DNA of 42,429 bases from Nitrososphaerota archaeon (GTDB lineage: Archaea > Thermoproteota > Nitrososphaeria > Nitrososphaerales > Nitrosopumilaceae): the NCBI GenBank assembly GCA_028867595.1, contig JAGWGB010000005.1, forward strand, positions 53,574 through 96,002, given 5' to 3'. The notes below the pieces were generated by a model. The model was not told the DNA's origin. It saw only the letters and a list, made by a program, of their open reading frames with translations, and searched no databases. Position numbers and translations under genes: made by a program. Of the stretch, positions 16,906 through 24,977 are shown piece after piece; positions within the stretch are counted from its first letter, which is position 1, and the number at the start of each line of letters is the position of its first letter.

Positions 16906-17970
16906 TCACTCTAGCAATAACGATGTAATGTGTTCTGTTGAAAGATTGTAGCGCTTGCCATATGCAATTCTTTTGATATTTTCGCGCTCCTGTTCCATCT
17001 TGATGATAAAGTAGAATATTGTTCCAATTGATAATGCAATGTTTTTCAATTTGCTCACAAATTCGGAATTTATGAATTTATCCAACGCAACCTCGAAATC
17101 AATAAGGCTCTTTGATTTTTTGTATTGCGCCAATGCATTGACTAGCATAAAGCGATTCTCTACTCTTCCTACAATTTCTGGCACGTCTTTTGCTCCATAG
17201 ATATCCAACAGTTCATTTTTTGATACCATTCCTCCATCGATTATGTGCTTGCTTAGAAGTTCTTTGTCAAGGTTAGATTCTTTTGCCTTCAAAAGGCTTA
17301 GGACATTTTTCTTGTCTATCTCTGCTCTGACAAGGCCGCGAATTATTCCCTCGTCTCCCTGGAAAAACTTGAGCGACTCCAATAGGTTTTGGTAATAGTG
17401 GGCTTGTAGTGCGGACATCATGGGTCCAAGATCCCCTGTTTTTTGGTATATCTCGAGGTTTTGCATCAGGATGGTACCATAGTTGTATTTTACAAGCTGA
17501 TTTACCACTCCGTCTACGTTATTCTGCGATAGTATGACTTTCATCTCATCGTGCGATATGTTTCCGGCAGAGATTCCTGCTGGGACATTTCTGCTTGATA
17601 CAAGAAATGATTCAACTTCAGTGATTGGCCTGTTCATGCTTTTTGAGGAAAGTATTAGCTCTATGTTGTACATATCCCACTTTGAAAGAAAGGCTCGTAC
17701 GGCAGACTTGCCGTTAAACGGTGTGGCCTCAAGGGCAATCTTGTTTACTTGAACTAGGTGCCTGTTTAATGCAACTTCCAAAAGGTCTGCATCTTTGAAT
17801 AAAGTGGCAGCCTTTTCAATTTCTGGGCCATACCAAGTTGGTTCGAGAATTTTTATCATTTCTCCTTCGTCTTTTGCCTTCATCAAGTTCTGCATTGTTT
17901 CCTTTGATAGAAGGTTTAATGAAATTGCTTGTAGGCGACCAAAAGATGATGCATATTGCGATGTTGGCAA
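16906..17970 (-). CDS. atpC: A-type ATP synthase subunit C (rotor collar)
   Basis: 354 residues, all helical, with the repeated three-helix layout of subunit C/d that sits as a collar between the central stalk and the K ring. Family stretches include YGPEIEKA-type loops near residue 46 and NVLSLLKAKESNLD near residue 220. The start is TTG at 17970, directly abutting the TGA of subunit E. Confidence 0.93.
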   Translation of the reverse strand: MPTSQYASSFGRLQAISLNLLSKETMQNLMKAKDEGEMIKILEPTWYGPEIEKAATLFKDADLLEVALNRHLVQVNKIALEATPFNGKSAVRAFLSKWDMYNIELILSSKSMNRPITEVESFLVSSRNVPAGISAGNISHDEMKVILSQNNVDGVVNQLVKYNYGTILMQNLEIYQKTGDLGPMMSALQAHYYQNLLESLKFFQGDEGIIRGLVRAEIDKKNVLSLLKAKESNLDKELLSKHIIDGGMVSKNELLDIYGAKDVPEIVGRVENRFMLVNALAQYKKSKSLIDFEVALDKFINSEFVSKLKNIALSIGTIFYFIIKMEQERENIKRIAYGKRYNLSTEHITSLLLE

Positions 17971-18525
17971 TCACATTCTCTCCGAAAGGAAACTTTTGAT
18001 TTGGTCTTCGTGAGTTCGCAGTAGTTCATCAAAAGTAAGATCAAGTTCTTTTGTTCCTTCCTTGTTCTCTGCAACTATGCCGCCAAGGGTTTTGATGGAC
18101 TTGCCTATTGTTATTCCCATGTCTTTCAGTGCGGCCTTGTCCTCGTCTCTGCAGTGAACTACAATGTTTTGCCCAAGTTTTTTCTTTGAACTATTTACCA
18201 TGGTTTCAAGCGCCTTTTTGTATTGAGTGCCTGCAGTATAATTTTCAATTTCTTTTTTGATTGTATCAAATGCTGACTGCATGTTTTCGTTGATTGCATC
18301 AAACATTATTTTTTTTGCTTGAAGTTTTGATGCTTCAATTATTCTTGCATATTCCCTTTCCGACTTGACTTTTGCCTCGTTTGCAAACTTTTCCTGAATC
18401 TCTTTTAGTGTGATATCAAGTTCTGTTTGAAGTTTGGATTTTTTTTCTGCTAGGTCCTTATCGAGGCTATCCAGTTCCTTTTTCTTTCTATTCTCTATCT
18501 CAAGGAGGAAAGTCTCGATGCTCAT
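17971..18525 (-). CDS. atpE: A-type ATP synthase subunit E (peripheral stalk)
   Basis: 184 residues. The first 85 or so form a long charged coiled coil (IENRKKKELDSLDKDLAEKK) and the rest is a mixed alpha/beta head ending in a conserved Glu/Asp stretch (LDLTFDELLRTHEDQI). It pairs with subunit H in the peripheral stalk. It follows subunit K after 13 bases and abuts subunit C. Confidence 0.92.
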   Translation of the reverse strand: MSIETFLLEIENRKKKELDSLDKDLAEKKSKLQTELDITLKEIQEKFANEAKVKSEREYARIIEASKLQAKKIMFDAINENMQSAFDTIKKEIENYTAGTQYKKALETMVNSSKKKLGQNIVVHCRDEDKAALKDMGITIGKSIKTLGGIVAENKEGTKELDLTFDELLRTHEDQIKSFLSERM

Positions 18526-18538
18526 TTTACTGAAACCA

Positions 18539-18883
18539 CTACAGGATACCTAGCAGTAAGATGATTCCCAATACGAATCCAATGATCCATAATGTTTCGG
18601 GAATGACGAAGAAGAATAGTACCTGACCAAACTTCTCCGGTTTCTCTGCAATGATACCCATACCGGCAGCACCAATACCTTGCTGTGCATTACCAGTACC
18701 AATCAAACCACCTGCAATTGCAATAGCTGCGGCAATAGCAAGTAATGGTTTTGTCAAACCGCTGCTTGTGGCAGCAGTATCTGCCGCAAATGCAGAATGA
18801 GTTGTAAAGAAGGTCGATAATCCAATTGTCAACCCCGCTGTTATGATGATAAGCGATAATTTTGAGCGCTTGTTCAGTACCAT
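18539..18883 (-). CDS. atpK: A-type ATP synthase subunit K (proteolipid ring) with N-terminal signal peptide
   Basis: 114 residues. Residues 1-33 look like a cleavable signal peptide ending HSAFA. The mature part holds one two-helix hairpin: helix 1 about 45-78 with the small-residue run and Gln67-Gln68, a polar loop AEKPEKFG (79-86), and helix 2 about 87-113 with the ion-binding Glu96 in IPETLW. One hairpin per subunit implies a ring with a high ion-to-ATP ratio suited to synthesis. It is the first gene of the operon, behind a good TATA box. The H+ or Na+ preference is not settled. Confidence 0.95.
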   Translation of the reverse strand: MVLNKRSKLSLIIITAGLTIGLSTFFTTHSAFAADTAATSSGLTKPLLAIAAAIAIAGGLIGTGNAQQGIGAAGMGIIAEKPEKFGQVLFFFVIPETLWIIGFVLGIILLLGIL

Positions 18884-18906
18884 CAGTTATGGCTCATTTG
18901 TAGACG

Positions 18907-18915
18907 GTATATTAA
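18907..18915 (-). promoter_or_regulatory. TATA box of the ATP synthase operon
   Basis: The minus strand reads TTAATATAC, centred about 28 bases before the subunit K ATG at 18883, the spacing expected for a leaderless transcript. No other promoter-like site was seen inside the tightly packed operon. Confidence 0.5.
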
Positions 18916-19014
18916 GCTAATTCTTACAAAGCATTGACGCATTTTTTCAAAAAATAAGAAAATTTCATGGTGCGATCATCGTACAATTTAGCTGCGATAT
19001 TGCAATATCTAGAA

Positions 19015-19797
19015 TCACGAGTTATCTTCAACTGGAAGATCGAGCCTGTTGCCCCATTCTCCCCAAGAGCCAAGATAGACCTTTACATTTTTGAAGCCAA
19101 GCAATTTTAGTGCAACAAAAGAATTTGCCGCACGATATCCTCCCTGACAATATGTTATGATCTCATCATCTTTTGAAAACTTGTATAGCTTTTCAAGTTC
19201 TTCTGTAGATTTCATGGTGCCATCTTCATTGATGTTGAGCATCCAGTCTATGCTAACAGAATCTGGGATACGTCCCTTTCTTGCTGCGCGTATTACCTTG
19301 CCTTCGTATTCTTCTTTTGTTCTTGCATCAACTAGCTTTGCCTTGCCAAGATTCTTCTTGATATACTCAAATCCAGCCAGTACTTCCTTGTTTGTCTTGC
19401 CTGAAAACTTGGCGGGCTTGGGGCCATTAGTCTTTATTTCTATAGGAAGTCCAAGGCTCTTCCATTTTCGAAATCCCCCGTTTAGCATGAATGCATTTTC
19501 ATGCGAAAAGTATTCCATTAACCAGACTCCTCGAGCTGCGCTCATGCCTGCAACATCGTCATAAAATACAACTGTCTTTTCACTTGTAATGCCCATAAAT
19601 GAGAATAGAGTTCTCATCTGCTTCTCAAATGCGCTAATGCCGTCCTTTGTTGTGTCAAGCCAGTGATAGTAAAACAGATCAATGTTTATTGCCCCTGGAA
19701 TGTGTCCCTCTGCATATTCTTTGTAGGATCTGCAGTCAACTAGTACCAATGTAGGACTTTGGAGAAGTTCCAAAAGTTCTTCTGGAGACTTGAGCAT
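19015..19797 (-). CDS. Thiosulfate/3-mercaptopyruvate sulfurtransferase (tandem rhodanese)
   Basis: 260 residues in two rhodanese domains. The N-terminal one (about 5-120) is inactive, with Asp in place of the active cysteine (FYDDVAGMSAAR). The C-terminal one (about 140-255) has the active loop CQGGYR at residues 217-222. The family moves sulphur from thiosulfate or mercaptopyruvate to acceptors such as cyanide or thiols. The CQGGYR loop leans to the thiosulfate type, which is inference. It is a single gene downstream of nothing on its strand. Confidence 0.93.
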   Translation of the reverse strand: MLKSPEELLELLQSPTLVLVDCRSYKEYAEGHIPGAINIDLFYYHWLDTTKDGISAFEKQMRTLFSFMGITSEKTVVFYDDVAGMSAARGVWLMEYFSHENAFMLNGGFRKWKSLGLPIEIKTNGPKPAKFSGKTNKEVLAGFEYIKKNLGKAKLVDARTKEEYEGKVIRAARKGRIPDSVSIDWMLNINEDGTMKSTEELEKLYKFSKDDEIITYCQGGYRAANSFVALKLLGFKNVKVYLGSWGEWGNRLDLPVEDNS

Positions 19798-19952
19798 GAA
19801 AGTTCTCTACAACATCCTACGTAAATTCATTTCACATGTCATGAATTTGGTCAATGCAGTACCATACCGGAACGCATATCAGAAATTTGCCAACTTTCTT
19901 GAAATTTCTATGCATCCAGATTATGTATTATGGATGAAAAAGTTGTAATTTG
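19798..19952. other. Non-coding stretch upstream of the rhodanese and leader ORF
   Basis: I see no tRNA, protein gene or clear repeat here. It should hold the rhodanese promoter, but no strong TATA box stands out. A 12-codon frame near 19913 has no support. Confidence 0.4.
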
Positions 19953-19975
19953 TTACGATTTTTCTAAAATCGTAA
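19953..19975. promoter_or_regulatory. Perfect 10-bp palindrome upstream of a TATA-like box
   Basis: TTACGATTTT (19953-19962) and AAAATCGTAA (19966-19975) are perfect inverted copies with a 3-base centre. The palindrome lies just upstream of a TATA-like box, a typical place for an activator or TFB-proximal operator in archaea. It could bind the product of the gene at 20080. Confidence 0.45.
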
Positions 19976-19978
19976 ATT

Positions 19979-19986
19979 CTTATATC
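19979..19986 (+). promoter_or_regulatory. TATA-like box for the leader ORF and 20080 gene
   Basis: The sequence cttatatc is centred about 30 bases before the ATG at 20013, but about 97 bases before the ATG at 20080. A leaderless transcript would therefore start at the small leader ORF rather than at the main gene. Confidence 0.4.
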
Positions 19987-20012
19987 CATGCAAAGTATGA
20001 TACTATCACAAA

Positions 20013-20078
20013 ATGACAATTCTGAATTATAAAACTATCAACCTAGTGTACAGTTCATTTCTGAAATTACAGGAGTAA
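20013..20078 (+). CDS. Possible 21-aa leader peptide (upstream ORF)
   Basis: ATG at 20013 opens a frame of 21 codons (MTILNYKTINLVYSSFLKLQ then Glu) that stops at TAA one base before the ATG at 20080. It contains a GGAG stretch (20072-20075) placed as a ribosome binding site for the main gene. Ribosomes finishing the leader would reach that site, allowing coupled translation. No homologue is known to me, so it may simply be a 5' untranslated leader. Confidence 0.35.
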   Translation: MTILNYKTINLVYSSFLKLQE

Positions 20079-20079
20079 A

Positions 20080-20760
20080 ATGACCAAGACAAAGAAAGTT
20101 GTTCCCAGGCTGTCCGTTTTTCAGACGTTTAAGACAAAAAATAAAGAGTTTACTGGAGAGGCAATGCGCCAGCGTGAAATAATTATGCACCTGGCCTTGG
20201 AAACTTTGCCAACAAAAAAAACCAGGACTGCAATAGCACACAGGCTTGCAGAAAAAAATGGGACCACTTGGCAAAACATCTATTCTGGAATTTTCAGAGA
20301 TCTGGATGAAATTCTTTTGCCGCTGGGAATTGTCCAAGAGTCTGGCAGGCTTCCCATAAAGCGAGGCCCAAAAGCTCTTCAAGAACAGGGTGTTCCATAT
20401 TATCAACTAACAGAAGAAGGGATGCTGGTTGCAGCTTCGCTCTCAGAGATGGGAAAAGAAAGATTGCGAATCATGACCGAGTTCTTTGAGAAAGCCTCCA
20501 ATTCAAAGGACAGGGATCTAAAAAGCTCAATTCTTACACTTCTTGGTGTTTCTCCAAATTTTGTTTCATATCTATTAAGAAAATATGTCGAGGCGTACAG
20601 CGAGGGAACAATAAACAAACTGATTCCATTTGAAAGTGAGACCGTAAAAAAAGCGCTTGATGAATCACTGATGATTCAACGTGAGTTGTTGGAGGGGTTC
20701 TCCTCATTGTCAAGCGAAGAGAAAGAACCTATCCTAAACTTCCTAAAAAAAGTCAGCTAG
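20080..20760 (+). CDS. Putative winged-helix-like DNA-binding protein of unknown role
   Basis: 226 residues, soluble and rich in Lys, Glu and Leu. Residues about 25-120 look like a winged helix: three helices (MRQREIIMHLALETL, TRTAIAHRLAEKNG, WQNIYSGIFRDLDEIL), then a basic hairpin (SGRLPIKRGPKALQ) and YYQLTEEGMLVA, which resembles the ends of archaeal PadR-like domains. The C-terminal half is helical with no recognised motif. A regulator role is inferred from this pattern only. It is preceded by a GGAG site, a possible leader ORF and a perfect palindrome. Confidence 0.6.
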   Translation: MTKTKKVVPRLSVFQTFKTKNKEFTGEAMRQREIIMHLALETLPTKKTRTAIAHRLAEKNGTTWQNIYSGIFRDLDEILLPLGIVQESGRLPIKRGPKALQEQGVPYYQLTEEGMLVAASLSEMGKERLRIMTEFFEKASNSKDRDLKSSILTLLGVSPNFVSYLLRKYVEAYSEGTINKLIPFESETVKKALDESLMIQRELLEGFSSLSSEEKEPILNFLKKVS

Positions 20761-20859
20761 TCTCACAAATAATCAAAATCCTTTTCCAAAGGAGCTTGAT
20801 AATGTTGATAAGGTTATCTAAAGCCGCATCTGGCGATTCAAGACATATAGGAAATCGCA

Positions 20860-21423
20860 ATGAGCGAAGACTTGATCGAGCACGTGATGTATCTCATAGA
20901 TACAAAGAGAGGAGACAGTGGCAGGCTGAACTATATTCTCAGCATGCTTCAGGACGGCAGGCCGCTCTACATATCCGATAAAAAATACTTGGATTCATTG
21001 ATTGCTGCATACATAGAGCCTTCAAAGAAAAAAAGCGGGCAGCAGTCTGTCGAAGAGCTAAAGACTGAACTTGCTCACGTAAAACAAAAACTGGAAAGAT
21101 ACGAAAAGCGAGGATACAAAAAGGCAATTGGCAGAAAAGCAGTCTTCTTTTTTGTTACGTTTTTCTTTGGGTGGCATGCAGTAGTAAAATTACTTGGTAA
21201 TGTCACACCTTACAATCAAAGTACAAACCCGTATCTTTTTCCCCTGTACCAGTTGCAGACAATACTGCCAACCCAGGCAACTGCAATCATGTCCCAATAC
21301 AACATCAACCTAGAACAGATTGTTGTGTTTGCTTGGGCAGTAATGTTACTTACATGGATTGTTCTTGGCTTTGCCTATTTGGTAAAGTTCATGCGTTCAA
21401 GATACAATCCTACAATACAGTAA
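20860..21423 (+). CDS. Membrane protein of unknown function with N-terminal soluble domain and coiled coil
   Basis: 187 residues. The first 50 or so form a small soluble region with the stretch GRPLYISDKKYLDSLI, a form I associate with archaeal membrane proteins but cannot name. A coiled coil follows (about 60-90, VEELKTELAHVKQKLERYEK), then two membrane helices (about 92-112 and 150-175) separated by a polar outer loop. The soluble part is probably cytoplasmic. It lies 99 bases after the putative regulator; no clear TATA box was seen in that gap. Confidence 0.7.
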   Translation: MSEDLIEHVMYLIDTKRGDSGRLNYILSMLQDGRPLYISDKKYLDSLIAAYIEPSKKKSGQQSVEELKTELAHVKQKLERYEKRGYKKAIGRKAVFFFVTFFFGWHAVVKLLGNVTPYNQSTNPYLFPLYQLQTILPTQATAIMSQYNINLEQIVVFAWAVMLLTWIVLGFAYLVKFMRSRYNPTIQ

Positions 21424-21426
21424 AGC

Positions 21427-21990
21427 CTATTTTGTAAAGTTAAAGTCCTCAGTAAAGTCACTGCCACTAAATGCAGTCTTTGTTGCATAGTAGGCAGTTC
21501 CTGCAATCACAATCTTTGCGGTCCCCTTTTCCAGTGATGACCAAACATCTGGATAGTTTCCAGTGTTTTGAATAAATGCAGTGTTGTTGAAGCTTGACGA
21601 AGTTTGTTCTACAAGCGGATAGTATGTGGAGCTCTCCCAGCTTCCTTCGTATCTCTGGCCTAGCTGTCCGTGTCCAATCACTGTCCCGTCAGCAGTTATT
21701 ACATAATTGATAGACTCAAGAATTACTGTGGTAGTGTTTGGGTTTGTGATGTAAAATGTACTTTGCAGTGTTGCGTTTCTTTCACTGGCTGAGAGAACTG
21801 ATGTTCCATTGTACGATATGACAAGCGGCTTGATATCAGTTGTAACTGCAGTCATCGATGTAGGCACGTTTGGGCCGTGGGGCAAGATGTTTTTTATCAT
21901 GCCAGTGCCTGGCAGATCTGCAAATACAACGACAACTGCAATGATTGCGATAGCTACTCCGCCCAGTATGATTCTTGTATCCAAGTACAA
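21427..21990 (-). CDS. Membrane-anchored protein with LEA14/WHy-like domain
   Basis: 187 residues with a single N-terminal membrane helix (about 7-25) and an outer beta-rich domain. The stretch ATLQSTFYITNPNTTTVILE and the following strand (NYVITADGTVIGHGQL) resemble the NPN signature of LEA14/WHy immunoglobulin-like domains. The start is TTG at 21990 or TTG at 21984. A TATA-like TTTAATT lies about 26 bases upstream. It converges on the previous gene with a 3-base gap. Function is unknown; an envelope or stress role is only a guess. Confidence 0.65.
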   Translation of the reverse strand: MYLDTRIILGGVAIAIIAVVVVFADLPGTGMIKNILPHGPNVPTSMTAVTTDIKPLVISYNGTSVLSASERNATLQSTFYITNPNTTTVILESINYVITADGTVIGHGQLGQRYEGSWESSTYYPLVEQTSSSFNNTAFIQNTGNYPDVWSSLEKGTAKIVIAGTAYYATKTAFSGSDFTEDFNFTK

Positions 21991-22035
21991 AATACGATGA
22001 ATTTGATCTTCAATTAAACCTTGACTTGAAAACCC

Positions 22036-22043
22036 TTATAGTA
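22036..22043 (+). promoter_or_regulatory. TATA-like box for the 22065 gene
   Basis: The sequence cttatagt is centred about 26 bases before the ATG at 22065. This supports choosing 22065 over the earlier in-frame start at 21975, which overlaps the divergent gene. Confidence 0.4.
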
Positions 22044-22064
22044 AAAGTTTCAAGATCTAAATTT

Positions 22065-22379
22065 ATGCAGTATCACCAAGCTATACGAATTGGCCAAGAC
22101 AGATCAAGAAAATCTCAGATGACTCTGTTTGAACATGCAGGTTTTGCCATGCTTACACTTACAGTAAAAAAATCGCAAGGAGTTTTTGTTCCGGTGGGAG
22201 AAAAGGAGCTTGTTGCTGTGGCTCAAAAAACAGACGGGTGGGTTGCAGTAATAGTTGATGAAGAAGGATATGCAAAGGCCCAGTCAAAGACTCTGTCCGA
22301 AGAGCAAGCAAGAGAGATACTTCAAAAAGCGATAACTGCAGGAATTCCAGAATATACCGGAACAGTCAAGCTAGTGTAA
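22065..22379 (+). CDS. Conserved-looking small protein of unknown function
   Basis: 104 residues from ATG at 22065, soluble, mixed alpha/beta, with strands [18 protein letters not shown] and [10 protein letters not shown] and a C-terminal helix ([16 protein letters not shown]). The open frame reaches back to 21975, but that part overlaps the divergent gene and lies before the TATA box. Its 3' end overlaps the 3' end of pyrH by 14 bases on the other strand. I cannot name the family. Confidence 0.65.
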   Translation: MQYHQAIRIGQDRSRKSQMTLFEHAGFAMLTLTVKKSQGVFVPVGEKELVAVAQKTDGWVAVIVDEEGYAKAQSKTLSEEQAREILQKAITAGIPEYTGTVKLV

Positions 22380-23064
22380 TTTCCGTGCCTTCTGGGCTTC
22401 CCCGGATGGCTTTTTCGAGTGTCTTGATGTCAGCTTTGAGAATTCGTGTTTTAATTTTGGAGCGCTCAATTACTTTCAAAGCTACAATGTCCATCAGGTC
22501 ATAGCCTCCCGCAACAGAGTCCTGGTGTACAAGCATGGCACGAAGTTTTTTGAGTGGAATTTTTTTAAATTTTTTTGCGTGTTTGTTCTTTCGCGGATCA
22601 GAATCGTATACTCCATCTACGTCTGTCGCATTAAGAAATGCACTTGCACGTATTTTTTCTGCAATCAGTGCAGATGTAGCATTCGTGCTCTGCCCCGGGT
22701 GCAAGCCTCCGGTAACCACTATCAAGCCGCTGTCTGCAGCGTTTGCTACTTCTTTTAGATTGGTTGGAGGATGAGGGTATGCTTTTTCTTGCAATGCAAA
22801 GATCAGTAACTTTGCATTCAGTCTTGAGACTTCTATTCCAAGCTCATCAAGCGTAGATTCGTCTGCGCCTGAAGATCTTGCGTGTGAGATATAGTGCCTT
22901 GCTATCTTGCCCCCTCCCGCAATTACTATTGGCTGGCAGATCTTGCTTGATCTGACAAAAAACTCTGCAAACTGCTTTAGTGTCTTGGTATCATCCAGGC
23001 TAAACAGGCTGCCAGATAGTTTTATGACAATTCTCGGTTTTTGTTTTGGTTGGTCAGTTCTCAT
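22366..23064 (-). CDS. pyrH: Uridylate kinase (UMP kinase), archaeal type
   Basis: 232 residues of the amino-acid kinase fold. Motifs seen: [10 protein letters not shown] at the N-terminus, IAGGGKIAR near residue 50, [30 protein letters not shown] and [13 protein letters not shown]. It makes UDP from UMP, next to the other pyrimidine steps in the window (pyrB, pyrI). It is the last gene of a tmk-HD-pyrH operon, 6 bases after the HD protein gene. Confidence 0.93.
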   Translation of the reverse strand: MRTDQPKQKPRIVIKLSGSLFSLDDTKTLKQFAEFFVRSSKICQPIVIAGGGKIARHYISHARSSGADESTLDELGIEVSRLNAKLLIFALQEKAYPHPPTNLKEVANAADSGLIVVTGGLHPGQSTNATSALIAEKIRASAFLNATDVDGVYDSDPRKNKHAKKFKKIPLKKLRAMLVHQDSVAGGYDLMDIVALKVIERSKIKTRILKADIKTLEKAIRGSPEGTEITLA

Positions 23065-23070
23065 TTCTCT

Positions 23071-24315
23071 TTACCTGTTTTTACCAAGGATGTCGTGTGC
23101 TGCCATTTCAACCTTTTTTCTAAATTGTTGTCTTGTGTAGATTCGAAGTATGTCCATGAATCCAGATATTGCAGACACTAGAGGAATCTCCGATATGGGC
23201 AACTCATATGCCTCCTTTGGTCCTGTCTTTCCAGTTGATGTAAGAATGATTGACTGCGATTCTTTTTTTGACGGTGCGAGCGGAATTGACGGAGTCTTTG
23301 ATATGTCAACAAACACCTCGGCCTCGTCCACTTTGGCTTTTTTTGCAATCTCGCTTTGTAGTTCCAGGGGGTTGACTTTGCCCATTCGCGGTTTCATGAA
23401 AATTTTTTCATAGACGCACTTGAGCAACCTGCGTTCCTGATAGTCCAGTGCAAGCTGGCTTGCTCGCCTAAGTTCGTGGCGTGTCTTTGGCAAGGAGATC
23501 AACTTTGAGATGACAAGCTCGTCTGTTAGCTGCACATATTTTTGCAGGTTGTCTGTTGCAAGCCCAAGCTCGCTGTCTGCAAGCAGCATGGATTCAAGCA
23601 GCATCACCTCTGCTGCCCTCACAGTCTTGTGAAAATAGACTGCCCTGAACATCTGGTATCTTGATATCATCATTGACTCAAAGGAATGTAATGCAGACTT
23701 GTCAAGGGACAGCTTTTTTTGGTGCACGTCAAGTGAGTTTATGATTCTCTTAAAATCAATTCGCGCGTGTTCTGCCCCTGTAAAATAGCCGTCACGTAAC
23801 AGATAGTCCATCATGTCCGCACTCAGGCCTCCTGAAATGATTTCATTCATGAACTGATATTTTGAGTCTCCAAACGCCAATTTTCCAATGAAATTTTTGT
23901 CAAACCCTCCTTTTGATACAAGATCGCCGATTTCTGATTTTAGGATGAGGTTTCTGCCAATTTTTTCGTGTGAAATTTTTTTCTTTTTTTGCAGAACCTC
24001 TTCGAACAGATGCGAGAACGGCCCATGACCTATGTCATGCAAGAGAGCTGCCAGCCTGAGATTGTCTATGCTGTCAGAATCAAGGTGTCCCTTTTCTTCA
24101 AGTATTGATGCGGCTTGCCCTGCAACATGCATTGTCCCAAGTGAGTGCTCAAACCTAGAGTGCTGCGCTCCGGGATAGATAAGATGCGCGCCGGCAAGCT
24201 GCCTTATTCTTCGAAGCCTCTGAAATATTGGGCTATCAATAAGACTAGTCTCGTGTCCGTATACGTTGATGAATCCGTGTATTGGATCAACTATCTGAAG
24301 ATATTTTTTTGCCAT
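23071..24315 (-). CDS. HD-domain phosphohydrolase (SAMHD1/dGTPase-like)
   Basis: 414 residues. The HD site is complete: His57 in RFEHSLGT, His93-Asp94 in LLHDIGHGPFSH and Asp167 in SADMMDYLLRD. The opening VDPIHGFINVYG and this motif order match the SAMHD1-like HD family, which hydrolyses nucleoside triphosphates. The exact substrate is not known for archaeal members. It lies one base after tmk and 6 bases before pyrH, which supports a nucleotide-pool role. Confidence 0.88.
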   Translation of the reverse strand: MAKKYLQIVDPIHGFINVYGHETSLIDSPIFQRLRRIRQLAGAHLIYPGAQHSRFEHSLGTMHVAGQAASILEEKGHLDSDSIDNLRLAALLHDIGHGPFSHLFEEVLQKKKKISHEKIGRNLILKSEIGDLVSKGGFDKNFIGKLAFGDSKYQFMNEIISGGLSADMMDYLLRDGYFTGAEHARIDFKRIINSLDVHQKKLSLDKSALHSFESMMISRYQMFRAVYFHKTVRAAEVMLLESMLLADSELGLATDNLQKYVQLTDELVISKLISLPKTRHELRRASQLALDYQERRLLKCVYEKIFMKPRMGKVNPLELQSEIAKKAKVDEAEVFVDISKTPSIPLAPSKKESQSIILTSTGKTGPKEAYELPISEIPLVSAISGFMDILRIYTRQQFRKKVEMAAHDILGKNR

Positions 24316-24316
24316 A

Positions 24317-24898
24317 TTATTTCGAGATGTGTTTTAAGACAATTTGCCTGATGTCTTGGTGTACTTTTTGTTTGTGTTGTGATGCGTTTACCACATGCCA
24401 GCCAAATTCCTTTGCAAGTTTTCTGTATGTCTTTGTAATCTTTTGTGCAAACTCGATGTTTTCTTCAAACTTGTCGCGCCTCTGCGTCTTGCGGGAAAAA
24501 GAGTCGTCCGGATTTACGTCAAGCAATATAACAAGGTCTTCTTTTGGCATTCCATCATCCAAGTTTTGCAGCCACTTCATCTCAAGGCCGTTTACTGTTC
24601 CATATACCAGGTTTGACTGGTAGTATCGATTCATGATTACAACATTATTTTCCGATAACGCATCACGGATCTCCTCTGCCTTTTCCCACCTGTTTGCGGC
24701 AAGAAGGCAGTGAATCACTTGCGGAGGAAACGACCTGCTTCCGTTAAGATATCGCCTGATCTCTTTGCCAATTGGCGTGTGATAGTCTGGAAAGCTGAAT
24801 ATTTTTGATTTCATGTTTTTTGTCTTAAAAAATTTGGCCAAAAGTTTTGACTGCGTCATCTTTCCTGCTTGGTCAAAACCTTCTACAACTATAATCAT
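24317..24898 (-). CDS. tmk: Thymidylate kinase (dTMP kinase)
   Basis: 193 residues from ATG at 24898 (a TTG one codon earlier is possible). The P-loop reads EGFDQAGKMTQ where most members have GKST or GKTT. The Asp of the DQ pair, the Arg-rich lid (SRKTQRRDKF) and the NRYYQSNLVYG stretch are present. It phosphorylates dTMP to dTDP. It is the first gene of the operon with the HD phosphohydrolase and pyrH. The Met after the P-loop lysine is unusual and could affect Mg binding. Confidence 0.88.
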   Translation of the reverse strand: MIIVVEGFDQAGKMTQSKLLAKFFKTKNMKSKIFSFPDYHTPIGKEIRRYLNGSRSFPPQVIHCLLAANRWEKAEEIRDALSENNVVIMNRYYQSNLVYGTVNGLEMKWLQNLDDGMPKEDLVILLDVNPDDSFSRKTQRRDKFEENIEFAQKITKTYRKLAKEFGWHVVNASQHKQKVHQDIRQIVLKHISK

Positions 24899-24944
24899 CA
24901 AATCATATTGAATGGGGCGGTAGATAAATTGTAAATTTGACTAA

Positions 24945-24954
24945 CGTTTAATAA
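24945..24954 (+). promoter_or_regulatory. TATA-like box for the hsp20 gene
   Basis: The sequence cgtttaataa is centred about 28 bases before the ATG at 24978, consistent with a leaderless transcript. Confidence 0.45.
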
Positions 24955-24977
24955 TCAAAAAAGCTCTAAAATAACAA

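Noticed and set aside
19913-19951. 12-codon frame in the rhodanese-leader spacer
   Set aside because: Too short, no promoter at the right distance and no link to a neighbour.
20780-20792. CCTTT-TCC-AAAGG small hairpin after the putative regulator
   Set aside because: A 5-bp stem without a clear T-tract is not enough to call a terminator.
21975-22064. N-terminal extension of the 22065 gene
   Set aside because: It overlaps the divergent gene and lies upstream of the TATA-like box.
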